From: Jannaschia pohangensis
GTDB lineage: Bacteria > Pseudomonadota > Alphaproteobacteria > Rhodobacterales > Rhodobacteraceae
Assembly (NCBI RefSeq): GCF_900113875.1
Contig: NZ_FORA01000001.1
Location: 868,001 to 932,000, forward strand
Direction: 5' to 3'
Length of the DNA stretch: 64,000 bases
Of the stretch, positions 25,658 through 33,368 are shown piece after piece. A program made the translations under genes and the position numbers. Numbering within the stretch: the first letter of the stretch is position 1; the number at the start of each line of letters is the position of its first letter. Below the pieces are notes generated by a model. It had not been told where the DNA came from. It saw only the letters and a list, made by a program, of their open reading frames with translations, and made no database searches.

Positions 25658-26908
25658 GTGGTTTTCGCCATCTGCCTTGGCGCGTTGATGCTGCTGCCGG
25701 TTGTGATCTCGGCGCGGGCCGGGCGGGCGGGTGACGTCGACGCCCTGCTGACAAACGCCGGGCGCAATACCCTTGGCCGGACCGTCGCGGGCGTCGTCTG
25801 TGGCAATGTCGGCGTGGGGTCTTTCGTGGCGCTCTACCTGTTCGGCGGGGCCAGCCCGGTGATCGGCGCGTCGGTCGCGGCGGCCTATACCTCGGGGCTG
25901 GTGATCTGCGCACTGCTCGTGCCGCGCATCCGGGCGCGCGCGGGCGGGACGGTCAGCCTCGTGTCGCTGCTGGCGCAGAGCCACGGCCTGACCTCGCCCC
26001 TGCCCCTCTGGGTGCCGGTGGCCGCGATCTTCCTGCTTCGGGCTTCGGTCCAGCTGACGGCGCTTGCCTTGCTGGTTCAGGGGGCCACGGGTCTGGGCAT
26101 GGGGCCCGCCCTGATCGGGTCGGGCATCGTCGTCGCACTCTACACGGCCATCGGCGGCTATCGCGCGGCGGTCGAGACGGACGTGGCGCAGGCCGTGGTC
26201 ATCGTGGCCCTGATGGTGCTGATCTGGATCAACCTGCCCGCCGCCCCCGCAGACGGCCCCGCGTTCCTGGACCTTGGCCCTTACGGTCCGGCGCTTCTGG
26301 TGGGGATCTGGGCCTTCGTGCCGTTCAGCGCGGTGCTGGCGGTCGACAACTGGCAGAGGATCACCCTGGCCGAAGATACCGCCACCGCGCGGCGCGCCTT
26401 CCTGATCGCGACGCCGGTCTGTGGTGCGATCTTCGCGGCCATTGCCTGGATCGGACATGCCCTGCCGGGTGGGGATGTGTTCGAGACGTTCCGGGGCCTG
26501 ATGCCTGTTTCGGCCCCCTGGCTGGCAGATCTTCTGTTCGTCACGGCGATCATGTCGTCCATCGACACTTTCGTGATGCCGCTTGTCGTGGGCACCGGCC
26601 CCGCCCGGCCAAGCCTCGGACAGTTGCGGGCGATGATTGCCGGGCTGTTCGCGACCGTGATCGCCGTCAGCCTGATCTTCGGCGCGCTGCTGTCGTCGGT
26701 CATCGCGGCGTTCAGTTCGCTGTCCGTCTTTCTGCCCGCGGTGTTCGGAGCCTTGTTCCTGCGGCCAGGGCGCGGTCGGGCGGCAATCGTTTCGATGAAC
26801 GGCGGGGTGGTCGTTGCCATGGCGCTGACCGTCATCAGCCGCGACGTGGCGGCCATCGGCGGGTTCGGATTCGCCGCGCTGACCTATGCGATGCTGCGCC
26901 GCCGCTAG
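25658..26908 (+). CDS. Sodium:solute symporter (SSS)-like permease
   Basis: 416 residues, hydrophobic throughout with about 11 membrane segments. SSS-family marks: 'AIGGYRAAVETDVAQAVVI' at about 165-185, 'AVLAVDNWQRITLAEDTATARRAF' at about 225-250, and 'AIMSSIDTFVMPLVVG' at about 300. The substrate cannot be told from sequence. It begins with GTG 25658 after GGAAGGG; an in-frame ATG lies at 25688 but would cut the first membrane segment. Shorter than typical SSS proteins (about 480-500), probably lacking the last helices. Its stop overlaps the convergent Crp-like gene's stop. Confidence 0.75.
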   Translation: MVFAICLGALMLLPVVISARAGRAGDVDALLTNAGRNTLGRTVAGVVCGNVGVGSFVALYLFGGASPVIGASVAAAYTSGLVICALLVPRIRARAGGTVSLVSLLAQSHGLTSPLPLWVPVAAIFLLRASVQLTALALLVQGATGLGMGPALIGSGIVVALYTAIGGYRAAVETDVAQAVVIVALMVLIWINLPAAPADGPAFLDLGPYGPALLVGIWAFVPFSAVLAVDNWQRITLAEDTATARRAFLIATPVCGAIFAAIAWIGHALPGGDVFETFRGLMPVSAPWLADLLFVTAIMSSIDTFVMPLVVGTGPARPSLGQLRAMIAGLFATVIAVSLIFGALLSSVIAAFSSLSVFLPAVFGALFLRPGRGRAAIVSMNGGVVVAMALTVISRDVAAIGGFGFAALTYAMLRRR

Positions 26909-27633
26909 ATCAGCGGACGCGTGCGCACCGGGCTCAGGTCCGTCCCCGCAAGGGCGGCCAGACCCTCCATGTCCGCAATCGTCAGCAACCCATCGGACCA
27001 GGAAGCCAGTTGCAGATCGCGGATCTTGGCCAGCGTCTTGTTGGTATGGACCAGCGACAAGCCCAGGGCATCGGCGAGGTCCTGTTGCCGGATCGGCAGC
27101 GGCATCCCGTCATCCTCGGCCAGGTTCAATGCATCGGCCCGCTGGTAGAGTTTCAAGAGCGCCCAAGCGACCGATTCAAGCGCGGTGCGCTGACCGACAG
27201 TGGCCAAGGCCTCGCCCAGGAACCGCTCTTCGGCGGAGGTCAGCCAGACCAGATCGAAGGCCATTTCGGGATAGGACTTGAACAGGGTCCAGATTTCGCG
27301 CCGGTCGAAAACGCAGAGCGTCATCTTGGTCACCGCCTCGACCGAATGGCCCATCTCGCGCATCACACCGGCTTGCAGACCGAGGAAATCGCCCGGAAAA
27401 ACGAAATTGATGACCTGACGGGCATCCGAGTCGAGCGTCTTGTAGCGCAGCCCCATCCCATGCAGCGCAGTGAAGAGCTGCGGGGAATTCGACCCCTCCA
27501 TCAGGATCGTCGTGCCCGCGTCCACCACAAGCTCACCGACCTTGAATTTCTGCATGAATTCCAGCCCTTCGGCGGTCGTCTCGGCAAAGACCTTGCGTCG
27601 GCGAAGGGGGCAATTCTCGCATTTCGTGGCCAT
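26905..27633 (-). CDS. Crp/Fnr-family transcription regulator
   Basis: 242 residues. Cyclic-nucleotide-binding-type beta barrel at about 30-140 ('VGELVVDAGTTILMEGSNSPQLFTALHGMGLRYKTL', 'VINFVFPGDFLGLQ'), dimer helix, then a winged helix ('MPLPIRQQDLADALGLSLVHTNKTLAKIRD' at about 180-215). The N-terminus has only two close Cys (CENC, residues 5 and 8) plus one distant Cys, not the four of oxygen-sensing Fnr. Start at ATG 27633, with AGGAG 9 bases upstream. It lies just downstream of phyR on the same strand but after a hairpin (27685-27707), so it may be read from phyR read-through or its own promoter. Confidence 0.88.
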   Translation of the reverse strand: MATKCENCPLRRRKVFAETTAEGLEFMQKFKVGELVVDAGTTILMEGSNSPQLFTALHGMGLRYKTLDSDARQVINFVFPGDFLGLQAGVMREMGHSVEAVTKMTLCVFDRREIWTLFKSYPEMAFDLVWLTSAEERFLGEALATVGQRTALESVAWALLKLYQRADALNLAEDDGMPLPIRQQDLADALGLSLVHTNKTLAKIRDLQLASWSDGLLTIADMEGLAALAGTDLSPVRTRPLI

Positions 27634-27684
27634 GGCTCGGCTCTCCTGTCTCGGTGGAACGGCGGGCATGGCAAGGCGGTGTGC

Positions 27685-27707
27685 GGCCCCGCCGGGTCGG
27701 CGGGGCC
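27685..27707 (-). terminator. Hairpin after phyR
   Basis: GGCCCCGCC (27685-27693) and GGCGGGGCC (27699-27707) form a perfect 9-bp stem with a 5-nt loop, 24 bases past the phyR stop. No T-run follows, so termination efficiency is uncertain. Confidence 0.55.
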
Positions 27708-27730
27708 AGACTCACGCCGATGCCGGCGCG

Positions 27731-28543
27731 TCAGGCGCGCAGTGTCTCGGTCGAGGCGAAGAACATCGCCTGACTGACCGCCGACTGAACCTGCTCTTCG
27801 CGGTAGGGCTTGGAAATCAGGAAAGCAGGCTCGGGCCGGTCCCCCGTCAATAACCGCTCGGGGAAGGCCGTGATGAAGATCACGGGAATGTCGGGCATGG
27901 AGGCCAGAAGGTCATTCACCGCATCGATACCCGACGAATTGTCGGCCAGCTGAATGTCGGCCAGAATGAGGTCGGGGCGCTCGCTCGCCCCCATCTCGAC
28001 GGCTTCGGTCCGGGTGCGGGCAACGCCAATGATGTCGTGGCCCAGATCCTCGACGATGGCCGAGATGTCGGCTGCGATGATCGGCTCATCCTCGATCACC
28101 ATGACACGGCCCCTGGTATTGGACTCCATGTCCTTGCGGGCGGTGGCGATCAAGTGGCGGACGTCGTCGCGATCCGTGTCCATGATGTTGGAGATATCCT
28201 CGATCCCGAACTCCTCGACCGTCGACAGAAGGAGCGCTTCGCGTGTGTTCGGCTGAAGCGCCGCAAGGAGGGCCTGCGCACGGCGGTTGCCGTCGCCCGA
28301 ACCCTCGGACATGGTCGCGCCGCTGCTGGACCAGATGGCGTGGAAACACCGATAGAGCGCAACGCGCGGCTTCAGCTCCCCCTCGAACAGGCTTCGGTCC
28401 TGCAAGATGGCCTCGAGGGTGGCGATTGCGTAACGATCCCCGGATGCCTGGCTGCCCGTGAGGGCGCGTGCGTAGCGTCGCAGATATGGCAGGTCCTGTG
28501 CGATCTGATCCGACAGGTCCGGTGAGGCTGTTTGTGCAGACAT
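27731..28543 (-). CDS. phyR: PhyR, anti-anti-sigma response regulator of the general stress response
   Basis: 270 residues. About 10-130 mimics an EcfG sigma factor (sigma2/sigma4-like helices, 'LQPNTREALLLSTVEEFGIEDISNIMDTD'); about 145-262 is a receiver domain. Phospho-acceptor is Asp196 in 'LILADIQLAD', with the PhyR-type signature 'FITAFPERLLTG...FLISKPY' (Lys245). When phosphorylated, the sigma-like part captures NepR and frees EcfG. Start at ATG 28543. Divergent from nepR-ecfG, with 103 bases between, containing overlapping EcfG-type promoters. Confidence 0.97.
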   Translation of the reverse strand: MSAQTASPDLSDQIAQDLPYLRRYARALTGSQASGDRYAIATLEAILQDRSLFEGELKPRVALYRCFHAIWSSSGATMSEGSGDGNRRAQALLAALQPNTREALLLSTVEEFGIEDISNIMDTDRDDVRHLIATARKDMESNTRGRVMVIEDEPIIAADISAIVEDLGHDIIGVARTRTEAVEMGASERPDLILADIQLADNSSGIDAVNDLLASMPDIPVIFITAFPERLLTGDRPEPAFLISKPYREEQVQSAVSQAMFFASTETLRA

Positions 28544-28573
28544 GTATTTTTTGCCCTTGTCCCTATTTTTGTC

Positions 28574-28599
28574 GGAACCGAACGCGCAATGCCGTTGTT
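28574..28599 (+). promoter_or_regulatory. EcfG-type promoter for nepR-ecfG
   Basis: GGAAC (28574-28578), a 17-base spacer and TGTT (28596-28599) match the consensus with one mismatch (T for C). It overlaps the phyR promoter on the other strand almost completely and lies about 48 bases before nepR. Confidence 0.65.
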
Positions 28600-28605
28600 G
28601 GTTCC
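28581..28605 (-). promoter_or_regulatory. EcfG-type promoter for phyR
   Basis: On the minus strand GGAAC (28605-28601), a 16-base spacer and CGTT (28584-28581) match the alphaproteobacterial general-stress consensus GGAAC-N16/17-CGTT exactly. The -10 lies 38 bases from the phyR start, implying positive feedback by EcfG. Confidence 0.75.
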
Positions 28606-28646
28606 GCAACGTCCAAAAGAAACTAGTGTGCAGGACCACTCAGACC

Positions 28647-28838
28647 ATGAAAAATCGATCCAAGGATGAGCCGGAAGAGGATGATATGGACGGACCCGCT
28701 CCGCATGTCGTTGCCATGATCGACCAGAATCTCAAGCTGGTCTACTCCGATCTGGTTCGCGAAGAACTGCCCGACCGCTTCAAGGATCTGTTGGCCGTCC
28801 TGAAGGCGCAGGATGCCGACAAGGGAGCCAGTTCATGA
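28647..28838 (+). CDS. nepR: NepR-family anti-sigma factor
   Basis: 63 residues, the small size typical of NepR. After an acidic N-terminus (KDEPEEDDMDG) comes the conserved two-helix core 'MIDQNLKLVYSDLVREELPDRFKDLLAVL'. NepR sequesters EcfG until phosphorylated PhyR binds it. The start was placed at ATG 28647; the in-frame sequence upstream is unrelated and overlaps the promoter region. The last four bases overlap the ecfG start (ATGA), fixing stoichiometric production with its sigma factor. Confidence 0.93.
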   Translation: MKNRSKDEPEEDDMDGPAPHVVAMIDQNLKLVYSDLVREELPDRFKDLLAVLKAQDADKGASS

Positions 28839-29392
28839 GCGCGGCCGATCCCCGCGAGGAGTTGCTTGAACACCTCCCCGCGCTCCGCGCTTTCGCCCTC
28901 AGCCTGACACGCAACGGCGCCACAGCCGATGACATGGTTCAGGACACGGTCGTCAAGGCCTGGACGAACATGGACAAGTTCAAGGTCGGCACGAATATGC
29001 GGGCGTGGTTGTTCACGATCCTGCGCAACACCTATTATTCCAGCCGCCGCAAATTGAACCGCGAAGTGTCGGACCCCGAGGGCACATTCACGGCGTCGCT
29101 GTCGGTCAAGCCCGACCATGACGGGCGCATGAACCTGACCGATTTCCACAAGGCATTCGTGACCCTGCCCGATGAACAACGCGAGGCGCTCATCCTCGTG
29201 GGGGCCAGCGGATTCAGTTATGAGGAAGCCGCCGAGATGTGCGGGGCCGCCGTCGGCACGATCAAGAGCCGGGCAAATCGCGGTCGTGCTAAATTGGCAG
29301 AGCTTCTGCACCTCGACGGCGACAGCCCGCTCGAGATGACGGACAACGCCACGATGGCGGTCGTCGCGGGCGGCGGGGGAGTTCTGCGCTGA
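28835..29392 (+). CDS. ecfG: EcfG-family general stress sigma factor
   Basis: 185 residues. Region 2 at about 10-75 ('LPALRAFALSLTRNGATADDMVQDTVVKAWTNMDKF', 'NMRAWLFTILRNTYYSSRR') and region 4 at about 110-165 ('FHKAFVTLPDEQREALILVGASGFSYEEAAEMCGAAVGTIKSRANRGRAKL'). No anti-sigma domain of its own. It directs RNA polymerase to GGAAC/CGTT promoters under general stress. Start overlaps the nepR stop; its stop may overlap an unusual start of the downstream kinase. Confidence 0.95.
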   Translation: MSAADPREELLEHLPALRAFALSLTRNGATADDMVQDTVVKAWTNMDKFKVGTNMRAWLFTILRNTYYSSRRKLNREVSDPEGTFTASLSVKPDHDGRMNLTDFHKAFVTLPDEQREALILVGASGFSYEEAAEMCGAAVGTIKSRANRGRAKLAELLHLDGDSPLEMTDNATMAVVAGGGGVLR

Positions 29393-29451
29393 TCCCGTCC
29401 GGCCAACTTCCCGACCCGTGGTACAAATCGCTGCGCTTCCGACTGGCGACG

Positions 29452-31128
29452 ATGATGTCGGTGGCGCTGCTGCCGCTTGGCGTAGTCGCGGTGCTGCAAA
29501 CGAACGCCGTGGCCAAACAGGCGCGGCTGAACGCGGAACTGGCGTTGCTGGCGATGACCGAAAAGGCGGCGACCAGCGAACGGCTGGTGATCCGACGCGC
29601 CATCGGGGCCGCTGACGGACTTGCCGAAAGTGTCGTCTCCCTGATGGATGACCCTGTCGAATGTTCCGAACGTTTGCGCGGGTTCATCGACCGGGTGGAC
29701 AGGTTCAGTTTTGCGGGCTTTCTGCCCCGCGACGGCCTCATGACGTGCTCCTCCGCTGATGTGCCTTTCGATTTCTCGGACTATCCGGACTTCGACGAGA
29801 TGATGGCGGTTCCGGAATCGCGCATTTCCGTCAACGTAGACGCGCCGCTCAGCGGAACGTCGGTTATCGCTGTCTCGCGCCCGGTGTTCGAGCCCGATAC
29901 GGGTCAGCATCTGGGGTACCTATCGATTTCCATTCCCCATTCGACCTTGGATGCCGAAACCGAACCCTCGTCCGACACCGCCCTCGTCGACCTGATTACC
30001 TTCAACAGGGCGGGCGATATTCTGACGTCGCGCAATGGTCTGGCCGATGCCACCGCCAATCTTCCGGCAGGCGTGTCTCTGCGAAGCCTGGTCGAACTGA
30101 ACGCCTCGGCCATCACCTTTGACGACGCCGACGGGCGCGAGCGGATCTATACGGTCAGTTCCATCGACTCGGGCCTGGTCTATGCCTTGGGGATCTGGGA
30201 TCCCTATGGCGGGATCGCCGGATCCGGGGACGGACGCCTTCTGACCAGCCTGCTGCCCGGGGTCATGTGGATTGTCAGCCTTGTCGTGGCCCTGCTTGCG
30301 ACGCACCGGCTGGTCACCCGTCATCTGCAACGCCTCGCCCAACAGATGGGGATGTTCGCCGCCGCCCGTCGCCTGCCATCGACCGAGCCGTTCAAGGACG
30401 CGCCGACCGAAATACAGAGGATTCAGGCCTCGTTCCTGTCGATGACCGAAGCATTGATCCAGGACGAAGCGCGGCAGGAAAACGCGATCCGCGAAAAGAG
30501 CGTTCTGGTGAAGGAAATCCATCACCGGGTGAAGAACAACCTCCAGATGATCTCGTCCATCATCAGCCTGCAGAGCCGCGCCGCCGACACCCCCGAGACA
30601 CGCAACGCCCTGCGTCTCGTGCAGGACCGGGTTCTGAGCATGGCGACGATCCATCGCGATCTCTATCAGACGAATGAAAAGGGTCTGGTGAATGTCGGCC
30701 CCCTTCTGGAGGAGGTCGTCACCAAGTCGACCGAAGGCAGCGCGATTGCCGGGCGCGTCAACCTTGACCTCCAGATAGAGGATGTCTGGCTGTTCCCGGA
30801 TCAGGCCGTGCCCCTGTCGTTGTTGGCCGCCGAAGCGGCGATGAACGCCATCAAGCACATGCCCGCGGATTGCGATCCCTGCGAACTCTCGCTGTCGCTG
30901 TCGCAGGATGGGGATCGCGATTGCCACTTCCGCATGTCCAACACCGACATCTCGGATCGCGTCGAAAGCGCTCCGAAGGGCCGTGGATCGGGCATCGGAA
31001 AAACCTTGATCAAGGCCTTCGCCACGCAGCTTGGCGGCAAGGTGCGGACCTCAACCTCCGAAAACCGCTTCGTGATCGAGCTTACCTTTCAGGCTTCGGA
31101 ATTCGCGCCCGCTCCGGGAACCTACTGA
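29452..31128 (+). CDS. Membrane sensor histidine kinase, HWE/HisKA_2 type (probable PhyR-cognate kinase)
   Basis: 558 residues from ATG 29452. First membrane segment at the very N-terminus, a periplasmic domain of about 240 residues, a second segment at about 265-285 ('LLPGVMWIVSLVVALLATHRLV') and a HAMP-like linker. HisKA_2 'KEIHHRVKNNLQMISSIISLQSR' holds the phospho-His near 357, and the ATPase domain has an N-box 'EAAMNAIKH' and G-box 'GRGSGIGKTLIKAF'. Such kinases feed PhyR. The frame continues upstream to the ecfG stop (LIPSGQLPDPWYKSLRFRLAT), so translation may start at CTG 29389 in a CTGA overlap. Stop overlaps the next start (TGATG). Confidence 0.9.
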   Translation: MMSVALLPLGVVAVLQTNAVAKQARLNAELALLAMTEKAATSERLVIRRAIGAADGLAESVVSLMDDPVECSERLRGFIDRVDRFSFAGFLPRDGLMTCSSADVPFDFSDYPDFDEMMAVPESRISVNVDAPLSGTSVIAVSRPVFEPDTGQHLGYLSISIPHSTLDAETEPSSDTALVDLITFNRAGDILTSRNGLADATANLPAGVSLRSLVELNASAITFDDADGRERIYTVSSIDSGLVYALGIWDPYGGIAGSGDGRLLTSLLPGVMWIVSLVVALLATHRLVTRHLQRLAQQMGMFAAARRLPSTEPFKDAPTEIQRIQASFLSMTEALIQDEARQENAIREKSVLVKEIHHRVKNNLQMISSIISLQSRAADTPETRNALRLVQDRVLSMATIHRDLYQTNEKGLVNVGPLLEEVVTKSTEGSAIAGRVNLDLQIEDVWLFPDQAVPLSLLAAEAAMNAIKHMPADCDPCELSLSLSQDGDRDCHFRMSNTDISDRVESAPKGRGSGIGKTLIKAFATQLGGKVRTSTSENRFVIELTFQASEFAPAPGTY

Positions 31129-32681
31129 TGGAAGACCAGCGCGAGAGCGGCGCAGAGGTTCTGCTGACCGCGTCCGAGGCATTTCCCGCGTTCGAACGTC
31201 TTTTCCTGAACGCCAAATCCCGCATCAGCCTTGGCTTTCGCATCTTCGACCCGGCCACCTCGCTCCATTCGCCCGAAGGGCGCGCCATCGGGACCGATTG
31301 GTTCGATCTGCTGGCGCATACGCTGGCGCGCGGCGTGAAAATCCGCCTGATCATCAGCGACTTCGACGCCATCGTGCGGCCCGACTACCATCAACGCGCG
31401 CTGCGGTGCCTGCGCATGGCCATCGCCGCGGCAGAGGTCTCGGGGCGCCCGGACCTGCTCGACGCGCAAGTGGCCTTGCATCCCGCACGCGTCGGCTGGA
31501 TCCCGAGCCTTGCACTCTGGCCCAAGGCGCGCGGATACCTTCTCCAGACCGTGACACGGCTCAATGCCATGGCTCCCGCCGCCCGCGCCCGCGCCCTGGC
31601 CGAGATGCCCGGCGTGCGCCCCTACCTCGACATCACGCCGGACGGGGTGTCGTTGCGGTCCTGGAAGATGCCCCGCCTGACGCCCGTCACCCATCACCAG
31701 AAACTCGCCGTGGCCGACGGCACGCATCTCTATATCGGCGGGCTCGACCTGAACGAACGCCGTTTCGATACGCTCCAGCATTCGCAACCTGCGGCGCAAA
31801 CCTGGCATGATGCCCAGGTCCTTGTCGAAAGCCCGGTCGCCAAAGAGGCCGAGACGCATCTCGACAGTTTTCTCAAGGCGGTCGAGGGGAAATCCACGCC
31901 CCCGCCCCTGCCCCATCTGCTGCGCACCCTGTCGCGCAAACGCGGATTTGATGCGCTGTACCTGTCGCCCCGCGTGACCCTGACCGAACTGGCCCGGGAC
32001 CACCGCGAGGCCATCGCGGCCGCGAGGCAGCTCATCTACCTCGAGACGCAGTTTCTGCGCGACTCGCAACTGACCAGGCAACTGGTCAAGGCCGCGCACC
32101 GCAATCCGGACCTCGGTTTGATCGTCATCCTGCCGGCCGCGCCCGACGACGTGGCCTTCGACAAGAACAAGGGCCGGGACGCGCGCTACGGCGAATACCT
32201 GCAAGCCAAATGCGTCAAGAAACTTCAGCAAGCCTTCGGCCAGCGCGTGTTCCTCGGGGCCCCCGCACAGCGCCGCTCCGCCCCGCCGGATGGTCGCGCC
32301 ACCACCTATGGCGCCCCGCTGATCTATCTGCACGCCAAGGTGTCCATCATCGATCCAGGGCAATCGAATGGGCGGGCCATCGTATCGTCCGCCAACCTGA
32401 ACGGGCGGAGCATGCAGTGGGACACCGAAGCGGGGATTTCCCTTGATGATCCGGCCGATGTCACCCATTTGCGCGACCGGTGCTTTGCCCATTGGTTGGG
32501 CGGCGAGGTCGCGCCGGAATTCACCGACCCTGCCACGGTCCTCGGGGCCTGGCGCGAACGGGCCAAGTCGAATGCCCGCCGCGCGCCCGAAGACCGCGAC
32601 GGCTATCTCTTGCCCTACAGTTCCGGACCGGCCCGCCGTTTCGGACGCAACCTGCCGGGCATCCCCGAGGAAATCGTCTGA
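31128..32681 (+). CDS. Phospholipase D-family protein
   Basis: 517 residues. Two HKD motifs are present: 'THHQKLAVADGTHLYIGGLDL' (about 187-206) and 'YLHAKVSIIDPGQ...SSANLNGRSM' (about 403-430), so the active site is complete. No signal peptide. PLD enzymes hydrolyse or transfer phosphodiester head groups; here lipid remodelling is the likely role. The start ATG 31128 shares a base with the kinase stop, so it is the last gene of nepR-ecfG-kinase-pld and is expected to be stress-induced. The next gene starts 75 bases later. Confidence 0.88.
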   Translation: MEDQRESGAEVLLTASEAFPAFERLFLNAKSRISLGFRIFDPATSLHSPEGRAIGTDWFDLLAHTLARGVKIRLIISDFDAIVRPDYHQRALRCLRMAIAAAEVSGRPDLLDAQVALHPARVGWIPSLALWPKARGYLLQTVTRLNAMAPAARARALAEMPGVRPYLDITPDGVSLRSWKMPRLTPVTHHQKLAVADGTHLYIGGLDLNERRFDTLQHSQPAAQTWHDAQVLVESPVAKEAETHLDSFLKAVEGKSTPPPLPHLLRTLSRKRGFDALYLSPRVTLTELARDHREAIAAARQLIYLETQFLRDSQLTRQLVKAAHRNPDLGLIVILPAAPDDVAFDKNKGRDARYGEYLQAKCVKKLQQAFGQRVFLGAPAQRRSAPPDGRATTYGAPLIYLHAKVSIIDPGQSNGRAIVSSANLNGRSMQWDTEAGISLDDPADVTHLRDRCFAHWLGGEVAPEFTDPATVLGAWRERAKSNARRAPEDRDGYLLPYSSGPARRFGRNLPGIPEEIV

Positions 32682-32756
32682 TCATGTGCCCCGGATTAGG
32701 GGAACGTTAAGTCATTTTTGCCAAAAGCCGACCCATGCCAATGGCAAAGGTGGGAC

Positions 32757-33302
32757 ATGGCTCTGGGTTTGACGCTTCATCGTATCGGTCAGGATGTCCT
32801 GACCCCGCTGCGCCTGCTGCGGGCCCTCATGACCGGCTTTGGTCGCCCGGTTCCGGTGGCGACGCGGCAAATCGCGGGGCAGGTTGTGCCCCCTGGCCTT
32901 GACCTGTTTCAACGGATGCTACTCGACCTGTCGTCGCAGACCCATCTGCGGCGGACGCCCCCCCACCCGGTCACCTCGCTGCGGGCAACGCTGAAAACCG
33001 TCGGAACCACCCTGGTCATCGATCCGACCAGCATCGTCGATCGCCTGCCGATCGAGCGGGCGCATCTGGACTCGCTGCTGGCCGATCTGACCCCTGATCG
33101 GGTGCTGGCAACGGTCCGGACCTTTGCCACGCCCCTTGGCGTCCTGTTGACCGTCACGCGCCGCCCCGCACCTGACGAGATCCTGCCGGACCTGCCCCGC
33201 ATGGGGCGCATCGCGGCGCTTTACGGGGGCCATGTGGCGCAACGCCGCGACCTGAACGACCTGGAGGAGATCGCGATCTTCCTGCCCGTCACCCGCTGTT
33301 GA
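32757..33302 (+). CDS. Conserved-looking hypothetical protein
   Basis: 181 residues from ATG 32757, with AAAGGTGGG 4-10 bases upstream. No signal peptide or membrane segment is evident, and there is no recognised motif. N-terminal amphipathic helix ('LHRIGQDVLTPLRLLRALMTGFG'), a beta-rich middle ('VTSLRATLKTVGTTLVID'), and a C-terminus 'IAALYGGHVAQRRDLNDLEEIAIFLPV'. Same direction as the stress operon but separated by 75 bases. Confidence 0.6.
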   Translation: MALGLTLHRIGQDVLTPLRLLRALMTGFGRPVPVATRQIAGQVVPPGLDLFQRMLLDLSSQTHLRRTPPHPVTSLRATLKTVGTTLVIDPTSIVDRLPIERAHLDSLLADLTPDRVLATVRTFATPLGVLLTVTRRPAPDEILPDLPRMGRIAALYGGHVAQRRDLNDLEEIAIFLPVTRC

Positions 33303-33368
33303 GCGCTTCGGCCTTTGCAACCCCGCAGGCTGGCGGCTAGCAAGGTCCGGCGCAACAGGGGGCACGAT

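Noticed and set aside
22183-25806. A minus-strand open frame of about 1200 codons opposite the giant exported protein
   Set aside because: Same shadow composition, no start signals; the plus-strand frame has a signal peptide and a good ribosome site.
26905-27633. Oxygen-sensing Fnr with a 4Fe-4S cluster
   Set aside because: Only two N-terminal Cys (CENC) and one distant Cys are present; the four-Cys arrangement is missing.
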